Assembly: GCA_017560125.1 (NCBI GenBank)
Contig: JAFYOS010000023.1
Span: 1-56,700, forward strand
Direction of reading: 5' to 3'
Length of the DNA stretch: 56,700 nucleotides
Origin: Bacteroidaceae bacterium
GTDB taxonomy: Bacteria > Bacteroidota > Bacteroidia > Bacteroidales > Bacteroidaceae
In this document: positions 51,901 to 56,700 of the stretch, piece after piece
Layout of the letters: the number at the start of each line of letters is the position of its first letter
Position numbering within the stretch: position 1 is the stretch's first letter
Made by a program: the position numbers and the translations under genes
Notes under the pieces: model-generated
Database searches by the model: none
What the model was told of the DNA's origin: nothing
Seen by the model: the letters and a program-made list of their open reading frames with translations, nothing else

Positions 51901-52586
51901 TTCTTCAAACCGATGTGTATAAATACACAAGTACGGCAGGGGAAAAATCAGTAAAGCAGATAATCAACATCAAGAGTGAGGAGGGCGTGGTTGAAGCAAG
52001 AACAACTGATTATGATACAGCCCGTTTAGAGTCGCAAGGCGTGTTTGCTAATAGAGCAGGACAGGATGCCGTAGCAGCCAGCACGGGTATTTCGCTCAAA
52101 GGCTCTATCGTTGGTCTCGGGTTCGGAGAAATGGACGAAGACTATTGGGGTAGCAATTACGGCATAGCAGGCGTTGTTGGTCGTGCGTCAAATTCGGCTT
52201 CAAACCCTGCCCCTGCTTACGGCGGATATTTCTGGGATTTGATGGCTGCGGGATTGATATTGAATATCAAGTATCTTTCAGGCTCTTCGAACAGCTCAAC
52301 CTATTTGAGCAGGAATACTCCGTACGTATTATCCTTAGCGTCTGCAGGTATTCAAACCGTTTATTTACCGTCGTCGCCTTACGAGGGGCAGGTAATGATG
52401 TTCAAACAAATAAACGGAGGAACTATGCGAATAACCCCGTACTCGGGTCAAAAATTATTCGATGACTCGACTGAAAACGCAAATTACGATGTGACTGACG
52501 GTCAATGCGTAATCGCTGTTGCCTGCAAAGCGTCTATCAACTCTGTTAGTTATACCGTTTGGGTGTTAAGCAGATTCAAATTCTAA
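48906..52586 (+). CDS. Baseplate hub / tail-associated protein with collagen-like repeats
   Basis: 1226 residues. The N-terminal third (1-480) resembles hub/Tal-type proteins, with FPVGTWCEFMGQRFTLPS and long beta-rich parts. Helices follow (about 480-545), then short Gly-x-Y collagen-like runs near 798-812 (GSKGDKGDTGDTGDDGKNGD) and 880-890. The end (about 940-1226) is a fibre-like beta region (AEGSMVLQTD, then GGYFWDLMAAGLILN). It probably links the tail tip to receptor-binding parts. No peptidoglycan hydrolase motif was found. Confidence 0.65.
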   Translation: MITLHYDDKTIDVQESESSYRYRALMVKPQLVLKLSLAEYIEFPVGTWCEFMGQRFTLPSLQNIKKNGTRNLELTLTMGGDEDRLADYKLRNIQDFRLKFSMCAKPHEFLELIVANLNARDGAGVWSVGDCIEATEKTVEFNHTYVDEGLADVANIFETEYEINNRRISLHKVEYFKDSPLVLSYGKGNGFVPGVGRSTLSSQKPIKRLYVQGGEENIDRSKYGSPTLLLPKNQTLEYEGRTYRSDEYGFSIERIDKVSDAVKEDSLDCSEISPKREGAVSSVIVVNAEKNFYDFIDESIPENLNFNDYIIEGETPIIRFQTGMLSGEKEFEFKYIHAERRFELVPQEIDGVVMPGEVYAPAVGDTYAVFGINLPDEYVCDNESQTGASWDMFREAAKFLYENEDQKFTFSGELQGLWAKRNWENVGGKLVVGGYVQFTDEQFAPDGVKIRIVGIKDYLSNPYAPTIEISNEAQGADINSSLREIENKEIEIDDKTKSVIRFTKRRFRDAKETMQMLEDALLNFSDSINPVAVQTMALLVGDESLQFRFVKSKTNLTQVAFNIQYDNTTKQLHCPAGFLQHMTLGIRSLSSEHKANEYKVWKMKEFQSGTLNDGAKKYYLYAKVSSTSTDAEGEFVLMEWAVDLDEISGYYYLLVGVLNSELEGERSYVDLYGYTEILPGRISTDRIVSASGDSYFDMLNNAMKLGDVLDFNSQGDGKLRLKGTLVQSQSGVESVLGCFRGAYNASYTYYNGDEVTYNDGKFTSTYRCIHTSSVKGIAPTNTTYWQIIAEGSKGDKGDTGDTGDDGKNGDYYEYRYAVNGSITSAPSLTNTSRTPSGWSTSVPAVGTLQYLWFTVAKISGADNTLLSNWSTPQRLTPKDGEKGDKGDDGKSPALVFRGEYKSDVTYYGNQYRVDCVKGSDGAYYVARIDAGEFKNVAPPGTSKWNSFGAVFESVATNLLLAENANIADWIIKSGKITSQNKTSDGSPKAQLSGKDGSMVLQTDVYKYTSTAGEKSVKQIINIKSEEGVVEARTTDYDTARLESQGVFANRAGQDAVAASTGISLKGSIVGLGFGEMDEDYWGSNYGIAGVVGRASNSASNPAPAYGGYFWDLMAAGLILNIKYLSGSSNSSTYLSRNTPYVLSLASAGIQTVYLPSSPYEGQVMMFKQINGGTMRITPYSGQKLFDDSTENANYDVTDGQCVIAVACKASINSVSYTVWVLSRFKF

Positions 52587-52590
52587 AATT

Positions 52591-53049
52591 ATGGAAACAA
52601 CAATAGGAAAATTCATCGACGGACAAATCCGTTACCAAGTCCTTGAAGAATACAAACGGGAAGTGCGATTGGAGAACGGGAAAATAGTTCACGAGACCGT
52701 AACCGTTGAACAGCAATTCGAGCCACTTCGCAAGGACGGGTGGAAAATGGTCGAACTTTTCGACGAAAGTCAAATGCAGAACGAACAGGAGTTTTATTCT
52801 ACCACCGCCATACCGATTGACAACGGCGAAACAATCGGGTTTGCTTACCAAAAAAGCCTCGACAAACGCCTTGTTCAGCGAGAAATTGAACGGTTAAAAT
52901 CCTACCTTTCTGACACCGACTACAAGGTAGTCAAATGCTACGAGGCAACTATGATGAAGAAGACTTTGCCTTACGATCTGAACGAAATATGTTCTGAAAG
53001 GCAAATCGTCAGAGATAGAATTAACGAACTCGAAGCAATGATTTCTTGA
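52591..53049 (+). CDS. Tail fibre assembly-like protein
   Basis: 152 residues. The C-terminal half (YLSDTDYKVVKCYEATMMKK, then LPYDLNEICSERQIVRDRIN) is the pattern at the C-termini of tail fibre assembly and related proteins. It follows the hub gene and closes the structural operon before a terminator. Likely a fibre chaperone or accessory. Confidence 0.55.
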   Translation: METTIGKFIDGQIRYQVLEEYKREVRLENGKIVHETVTVEQQFEPLRKDGWKMVELFDESQMQNEQEFYSTTAIPIDNGETIGFAYQKSLDKRLVQREIERLKSYLSDTDYKVVKCYEATMMKKTLPYDLNEICSERQIVRDRINELEAMIS

Positions 53050-53057
53050 TGTTTACG

Positions 53058-53098
53058 CTCGCACTTTGGGGAAAACTCGGGGTGCGAGTTATTTTTAT
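53058..53098 (+). terminator. Intrinsic terminator after tail operon
   Basis: CTCGCAC (53058-53064) pairs with GTGCGAG (53082-53088), followed by TTATTTTTAT. It separates the tail operon from the lysis operon, which has its own promoter. Confidence 0.55.
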
Positions 53099-53107
53099 CC
53101 CCTAAAT

Positions 53108-53139
53108 GATTATCATATAATCACATTTGTATATCTTTG
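53108..53139 (+). promoter_or_regulatory. Lysis-operon promoter with 15-bp site E
   Basis: Site E, GATTATCATATAATC (53108-53122), has perfect 6-bp inverted arms. The -7 element TATCTTTG is at 53132-53139, 9 bp downstream, as at site F. The expected -33 is covered by the site and is not TTTG. It would drive the genes from 53166. Confidence 0.6.
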
Positions 53140-53165
53140 CAGTGGAAATCAACAAATAAGTCAAT

Positions 53166-53768
53166 ATGAACGAAGTACAAGGTGTAACAGAGATTGCGGA
53201 AGGTATCAGCAATTTCGGGGTAATGGCGGTGATTTGTGCGGCTTTCATCGTCCTTTCGCTGCTTATGTGGGTAGCGATTTTCAAATGGTTCAAGAGTATC
53301 ATCAACAGCACAATGGAGAATTACGCAAAGACGATGAGCGAACTATTGGAAACTACCAACACGCAAAACGAACTGCTGAACGACATCGCAGACGGAATGC
53401 GTCCCGCCACTCTCTTGCAAATAAAGAACATATCAAACACTTGCTTCGACTTGGCTGTTGAGCGCGTTTGCCGCATAATTAAGAAGGTTCGAGAGGAAAA
53501 CAATATCGTCAATAAAGAGGCGACGAGGGCAAAGGTTAGAACCCTTCTTTGCAATCTTCACGAAGATAGAAACAGCCGTTTTGACAACCACCGTTTCAGA
53601 GGTAAAACCCTAACGCAATACACTTCCCCCGAATGGGTTGATTGGGTTGCAGAGGTCGTAGAGCGCGAGGTGTATGCGGAAACACAGAACAACTCACGAG
53701 CCTTCACGAATGTAGAAGCGGTTTACGCTAAAATTCGACTTGACTTTTACCACCGTCTAAATGGTTAA
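53166..53768 (+). CDS. Single-pass membrane protein, candidate holin-region protein
   Basis: 200 residues. One strong transmembrane segment (about 18-42, VMAVICAAFIVLSLLMWVAI), a coiled coil (50-75), then a soluble helical domain. Directly upstream of the amidase, so it may serve holin or lysis regulation, but holins are usually shorter and two-pass. The large soluble domain is of unknown function. Confidence 0.5.
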   Translation: MNEVQGVTEIAEGISNFGVMAVICAAFIVLSLLMWVAIFKWFKSIINSTMENYAKTMSELLETTNTQNELLNDIADGMRPATLLQIKNISNTCFDLAVERVCRIIKKVREENNIVNKEATRAKVRTLLCNLHEDRNSRFDNHRFRGKTLTQYTSPEWVDWVAEVVEREVYAETQNNSRAFTNVEAVYAKIRLDFYHRLNG

Positions 53769-53771
53769 TAT

Positions 53772-54371
53772 ATGAAAATCTTAATTGACAACGGACACGG
53801 CGAGAACACGCCGGGAAAGCGCAGCCCCGACGGGCTGTTTCGCGAATACAAGTATGTTCGTGAGATTGCGGAAGAGATAGAACGCGAATTGCTTGCGAGA
53901 GGCTACGACGCAGAGCGTATTGTGAGGGAAACCGTAGATGTACCTCTGTCTGAACGCTCGCGCCGTATCAACGAAATTTGCGGAAGGCTCGGAACTGCTA
54001 ATGTTATCCTTGTTTCGATTCATTGCAATGCGGCTGGAAATGGCGAAGAGTGGAAAACCGCTCGCGGTTGGGCTGCATACACGAGCAAGGGAAACACCAA
54101 AGCAGACAAATTGGCTGATTTCCTATACGAAGCTGCCGAAAACAATTTCCCCGGTAAAAGCATACGAAAAGATTTCCAGGACGGCGATCCCGATTGGGAA
54201 GAGAATTTCCATATGCTGGCAAAGACCAAATGCCCCGCTGTGCTGACGGAAAACTTCTTTATGGATAATCAGAAAGATGTTTCCTACCTTCTTTCGCTGG
54301 AAGGAAGAACCTCAATTGTTCGCGCCCATATCGAAGGTATCATCAACTATATTAAATCGGTCGGAAAATGA
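53772..54371 (+). CDS. N-acetylmuramoyl-L-alanine amidase (endolysin)
   Basis: 199 residues. Zn-binding and catalytic motifs of the Amidase_3 family are present: His9 in DNGHGEN, Glu25 in FREYKY, His in LVSIHCNAAG (about 75-84) and the catalytic Glu in VLTENFFMDN (about 157-166). No signal peptide, so export depends on a holin. It cleaves the amide bond between MurNAc and the stem peptide at lysis. Stop overlaps the next start (ATGA). Confidence 0.9.
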   Translation: MKILIDNGHGENTPGKRSPDGLFREYKYVREIAEEIERELLARGYDAERIVRETVDVPLSERSRRINEICGRLGTANVILVSIHCNAAGNGEEWKTARGWAAYTSKGNTKADKLADFLYEAAENNFPGKSIRKDFQDGDPDWEENFHMLAKTKCPAVLTENFFMDNQKDVSYLLSLEGRTSIVRAHIEGIINYIKSVGK

Positions 54372-54961
54372 AAAAAGAGTTGTGGAATATCTTTGTATAT
54401 GTCTTGATTGGCGTACTGCTGTGCCTCAATGTGTTTCAATGCAGCCGAGGTACGCAAGGGAATTTGCCGCCCGGTTCCTATGCAGACACGCTGACCGTGT
54501 ATGATACCGTTCGCGTTGAGATACCAGCCCCGAAAGACGAAAAACCGCTGGGGAGTGTAACTGCCAAATTGCCCGTAAGTGTTCCAAAACAGAGCGAAAA
54601 CGAACGGAAATTGCAGGAAACCGTTCAAATGTTGCGTGATAGTTTAGCAAATTACGGTAAAATCGTTCCCGACCATTTCGAGGAATTGAGCGAAAAGGTA
54701 ACACCCGACAGCGTGAGCGTTGAGATACCAATAACGCAGAAGGTTTACGAAACAGACCGCTACCGTGCTGTTGTCAGTGGCTACAAGCCGAGCCTTGACG
54801 ACATATATATATACCAGCCTACACAGATAGTCCAAGTAAAGAGCAAGCCCAAACGCTGGGGAGTAGGAATACAAGTCGGTTACGGCGTAACCTTGAAGCA
54901 AACGCCACAATTCAGCCCGTATGTTGGTGTGGGCGTTTCTTACAATTTATTTCAGTTTTAG
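54368..54961 (+). CDS. Inner-membrane-anchored protein with beta-barrel-like end (DUF6808-like; candidate spanin)
   Basis: 197 residues. N-terminal transmembrane anchor (about 8-25), periplasmic coiled coil (75-100) and a C-terminal pair of amphipathic strands (WGVGIQVGYGVTL, then FSPYVGVGVSYNLFQF) ending in Phe, as outer-membrane beta signals do. I recall the DUF6808 family in Bacteroides phages right after amidases. An envelope-spanning protein acting as spanin would fit the position. No lipobox is convincing. Confidence 0.6.
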   Translation: MKKELWNIFVYVLIGVLLCLNVFQCSRGTQGNLPPGSYADTLTVYDTVRVEIPAPKDEKPLGSVTAKLPVSVPKQSENERKLQETVQMLRDSLANYGKIVPDHFEELSEKVTPDSVSVEIPITQKVYETDRYRAVVSGYKPSLDDIYIYQPTQIVQVKSKPKRWGVGIQVGYGVTLKQTPQFSPYVGVGVSYNLFQF

Positions 54962-54984
54962 AGTTCGTGTTTGGGGATTTTTTG

Positions 54985-54992
54985 TACCTTTG
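54985..54992 (+). promoter_or_regulatory. -7 element upstream of a short non-coding unit
   Basis: TACCTTTG, full match to the TAnnTTTG consensus. A TTTG lies only 11 bp upstream, not 19-21, and no better -33 is seen. It fires into a 75-bp stretch that ends in a strong terminator and has no gene. Confidence 0.45.
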
Positions 54993-54998
54993 CACTGT

Positions 54999-55068
54999 TG
55001 TTGTGGAACGGAGCAGAAATGTTCCCGCCCCGAGAAGCCCGGTTCGCTATTCTTGACCGGGCTTTTTT
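54999..55068 (+). ncRNA. Candidate phage small RNA
   Basis: The region between the -7 element at 54985-54992 and the terminator at 55035-55068 has no convincing coding sequence. A transcript of about 70 nt with a strong 3' hairpin and U tail is predicted, the usual shape of a bacterial sRNA. It lies between the lysis genes and the convergent integrase. It could instead be just the lysis-operon terminator. Confidence 0.4.
55035..55068 (+). terminator. Intrinsic terminator
   Basis: AAGCCCGGT (55035-55043) and ACCGGGCTT (55056-55064) form a perfect 9-bp stem with a 12-nt loop, followed by a T run. It ends rightward transcription before the convergent integrase gene. Confidence 0.8.
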
Positions 55069-55158
55069 CGTGCGTTTTCGCCAACGAAAATTTCTGCGGC
55101 AAGGAAGTTATCAATTTGCTCGCAATCGTTGCGAGAACGCAAAATTTGAAAAAAATAA

Positions 55159-56361
55159 CTACCTTTTTCCGTATAACACCCAATCTATCACGCGTCGGTT
55201 GGCTTCGTCCACTTTTTTGCGGTCAAAATCAATATAAATATCAGTAACGGTATTACCTCCGTGACCGAGAGCGGCGGCAATAGTTTCCTTCGGAATTTCG
55301 AGTTCAGCCGCCAGCGTCGCCCAAGTATGACGCGCCCAATATGTTGTGAGGTTCGGGAACATTGCTTTGCTGTTCTCGTCGCCCTCAATTACGCCAATCT
55401 CTTTCAGTTGCTTGTTGAGCATACCCGTATATGAGCGATGCGTTTTGTGAAGGTCAAGAACATTTATCAGATATTCCGTTCCTTTGTGCTTGTTGATTAT
55501 CTCCAATGCTTCCGGCTCCACCTTTATAGAATATAGTCTATTTGTCTTGGAACGGTAAAACTCAATCCTGCCGTTGGTTATTTCTCGAAGTTTGCACAAG
55601 TCAATTATATTGATACCGATTAGCAGGAAAATGAGTTTGAATATATCAAGAGCCTTTTCGGTGTGTTCGTCCGTTGGTGCATTGAACAACATACGAAGCT
55701 GCTCAACGGTAAACGAGCGTTTGACGGTTGCGACCGGGCGAATTTTGAACCTGCGGAACGGGTATGCCTTTGTTACTCCGTCGTCGATAGCCTCGTTGAA
55801 TACGGCGCGAATGTTTCTGAAATGAACATTCCTCGCGTTCCTTGAAGGCGAAGTTTGGGAAAGATATGTATCGTAAGAGGTCAGCCACTCTTTCGTTATG
55901 TCCTCAAAGGTCAGTTTGTCGAAGTCCTCGCAGAACTGCCCCAGCCGACGATATGTGTTCATATATACAAAGCGGGTGCTTTCCTTCTTGCTCTCCGCAA
56001 ATTTCAAGAAGCGTTTGGCGAATAGCTTTTCCTTGCCGTCCTCCTGCTTTTCGGGCGATAGTTGATGCAATATGTGCCTTTTTATGTCGAGTGCGCTCAT
56101 ATTGCCTATTTCCCCGCTTTCCGTCAGTTTTAGAACCATTGTATCAATATCAAGCATACGCCTTGTGATATAGTTGTTCAGAAATAGGCGGTTTGGGTGA
56201 TTGACGACTTTGCCTGCCCGTTTGTCCCATTGAGAAGGGAGCAAAAGAACATTCAGCGATATAAGAGCCGTTTCCGACTTCTTGTTTATCGCCACTTTCA
56301 GAGGTGCTGGATTACCGCTTTTTACTGCCCTCGTATCTAAATATAATTTCGTCCGCGCCAT
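55159..56361 (-). CDS. int: Tyrosine integrase
   Basis: 400 residues. N-terminal arm-binding region (1-95), SAM-like core-binding domain (about 105-210), catalytic domain (215-400). TYWARHTWAT carries the second Arg and His, LGHGGNTVTDIYI the later His and the Tyr nucleophile in DIYIDF. The first catalytic Arg position reads LIGINIIDL with Asn, an arrangement also seen in the CTnDOT integrase and relatives. It catalyses integration and excision between the flanking cores. A host-type promoter at 56565-56595 faces this gene. Confidence 0.9.
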   Translation of the reverse strand: MARTKLYLDTRAVKSGNPAPLKVAINKKSETALISLNVLLLPSQWDKRAGKVVNHPNRLFLNNYITRRMLDIDTMVLKLTESGEIGNMSALDIKRHILHQLSPEKQEDGKEKLFAKRFLKFAESKKESTRFVYMNTYRRLGQFCEDFDKLTFEDITKEWLTSYDTYLSQTSPSRNARNVHFRNIRAVFNEAIDDGVTKAYPFRRFKIRPVATVKRSFTVEQLRMLFNAPTDEHTEKALDIFKLIFLLIGINIIDLCKLREITNGRIEFYRSKTNRLYSIKVEPEALEIINKHKGTEYLINVLDLHKTHRSYTGMLNKQLKEIGVIEGDENSKAMFPNLTTYWARHTWATLAAELEIPKETIAAALGHGGNTVTDIYIDFDRKKVDEANRRVIDWVLYGKR

Positions 56362-56564
56362 ATCTTCATTGCAGTCTTTTTGCAGTTCTCATTCAGCAAA
56401 AGTAATCATAAATCAGCAATAATGTGCGAAAAATCATCGCTTTAACATTTCGCCATAGAATTATTTACGCTGGATAAAAACCTTGATTTAGATGTGATTC
56501 GCTGATTATTAGCCCATTTCGCAGACAGACGGCAAAAATGCTTTTCTTTTTATTTGCTGTGCTG
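56362..56564. other. Non-coding attP-side region
   Basis: No gene found. It contains the 17-bp terminal repeat near the integrase start and AT-rich sequence with several ATCA/TGAT motifs. It probably forms one arm of the phage attachment site. Confidence 0.4.
56369..56385. repeat. Terminal 17-bp repeat, possible integrase arm site (right)
   Basis: Partner of the repeat at 204-220 (16 of 17 identical). It sits only 8 bp from the integrase start codon, which suggests integrase autoregulation if it is a binding site. Confidence 0.35.
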
Positions 56565-56569
56565 CAAAG
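56560..56569. repeat. Candidate attR core
   Basis: Second copy of TGCTGCAAAG, about 200 bp from the integrase start and about 30 bp from the end of the flanking host gene. It overlaps the -7 element (CAAAGATA on the plus strand, 56565-56572) of a minus-strand host-type promoter. Recombination with the left copy would join that promoter directly to the tsaE start codon. Confidence 0.5.
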
Positions 56570-56595
56570 ATATGCAAAATACATTCTTTGACAAA
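56565..56595 (-). promoter_or_regulatory. Host-type promoter captured at the right junction
   Basis: On the minus strand: TTTG (56595-56592), 19-bp spacer, TATCTTTG (56572-56565), a perfect Bacteroidota promoter. It lies just after the host ComM-like stop codon and overlaps the attachment core. Before integration it would have pointed at tsaE; now it points at the integrase gene about 200 bp away. Confidence 0.65.
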
Positions 56596-56599
56596 CATG

Positions 56600-56700
56600 T
56601 CAGTATTCAAGTCCCTGCTTGTCAAGAAAACGATAGCTTGAAGCTTCCGTAAGATGCTCGCAAGAAATGTCCCTGACGCCTTCAAGGTCAGCAATCGTAC
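56600..56700 (-). CDS. Host ComM/YifB-type Mg-chelatase-like ATPase, C-terminal end
   Basis: The complement from the window edge encodes TIADLEGVRDISCEHLTEAS, then SYRFLDKQGLEY and a stop at 56600. This is the C-terminal lid of YifB/ComM AAA+ proteins (TIADL, H-x-x-EA-x-x-YR-x-LD). Only the last 33 or so codons are present. It marks the right-hand host flank. Confidence 0.7.
   Translation of the reverse strand, partial: TIADLEGVRDISCEHLTEASSYRFLDKQGLEY

Larger units (their letters stand above)
132..56569. mobile_element. Temperate siphophage prophage (Bacteroidales)
   Basis: Integrated phage genome bounded by a 10-bp direct repeat and flanked on both sides by minus-strand host genes. It carries a full gene set: integrase and repressors, recombination and replication genes, terminase, portal, capsid, tail tube, tape measure, adhesin with DGR, baseplate, amidase and lysis proteins. 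A tape measure with separate tail-tube and chaperone genes indicates a long non-contractile tail; no sheath gene was seen. No core gene looks broken, so the prophage is probably inducible. The exact ends depend on the attachment-core assignment, which is inferred. Confidence 0.9.

Noticed and set aside
204-56385. The 17-bp near-repeat (204-220, 56369-56385) as the attachment core
   Set aside because: It has a mismatch and one copy lies inside a phage coding sequence, 8 bp from the int start at the other end. The 10-bp repeat at the host edge rebuilds a sensible tsaE promoter. Kept as a possible arm site.
1-56700. CRISPR array or insertion sequence
   Set aside because: No regularly spaced long repeats with unique spacers and no transposase or terminal inverted repeats were seen.

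Overview
The window holds one essentially complete temperate siphophage, about 56.4 kb, integrated in a Bacteroidales-type chromosome. Both edges are host genes on the minus strand: the N-terminus of tsaE (1-132) and the last codons of a ComM/YifB-type Mg-chelatase ATPase (56600-56700). Bacteroidota assignment rests on several TTTG-N19-TAnnTTTG promoters, an A-rich rather than Shine-Dalgarno leader style, a Bacteroides-type tyrosine integrase, and head, tail and lysis families typical of gut Bacteroides/Parabacteroides phages. A 10-bp direct repeat (132-141 and 56560-56569) is the likely attachment core.

Layout. 164-2063 (minus): lysogeny operon with three repressor-like HTH proteins, a lipoprotein and a TPR-like protein. 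2064-2233: divergent operator/promoter. 2234-15528 (plus): early and replication operon with small regulators, a recombination pair (candidate annealing protein plus YqaJ exonuclease), SSB-like protein, a DGR-diversified protein, SF2 helicase, DnaD-like initiator carrying a candidate origin, DnaC-like loader, C5 methyltransferase and an ASCH fusion. 15655-19987: RuvC-like nuclease, then ParB-like, amino-acid:DNA-transferase-like, P-loop kinase, GNAT and radical SAM genes, read as a DNA base hypermodification cassette. 19991-25620: terminase, portal, MuF-like minor head protein. 25607-28402 (minus): an opposite-strand accessory cassette inside the structural region. 28643-39628: scaffold, head fibre, capsid, connectors, tail tube, frameshifted chaperone, tape measure, distal tail. 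39641-47741: a 2125-residue adhesin with a variable region, the template repeat and the DGR reverse transcriptase. 47753-53049: baseplate and tail accessories. 53166-54961: lysis. 55159-56361 (minus): integrase.

Most notable results. (1) One template repeat (46084-46200) matches two variable regions, one in the adhesin next door and one about 39.5 kb away in a small protein encoded among replication genes; every mismatch inside both variable regions falls on a template adenine (20 and 21). (2) A 15-bp near-palindrome, GATTACAATATAATC and variants, occurs at six intergenic sites that head the main transcription units; at three promoters it lies over the -33 position, where TTTG is absent, suggesting an activator-driven phage regulon. 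(3) A candidate base hypermodification pathway with no recognisable hydroxymethyl-base synthase. (4) Two intercistronic H-type pseudoknots and two tRNA-like elements lie just upstream of start codons. (5) Integration appears to separate tsaE from its promoter and to leave that promoter facing the integrase gene.

All family calls come from reading motifs in the translated sequence; no database search was run.
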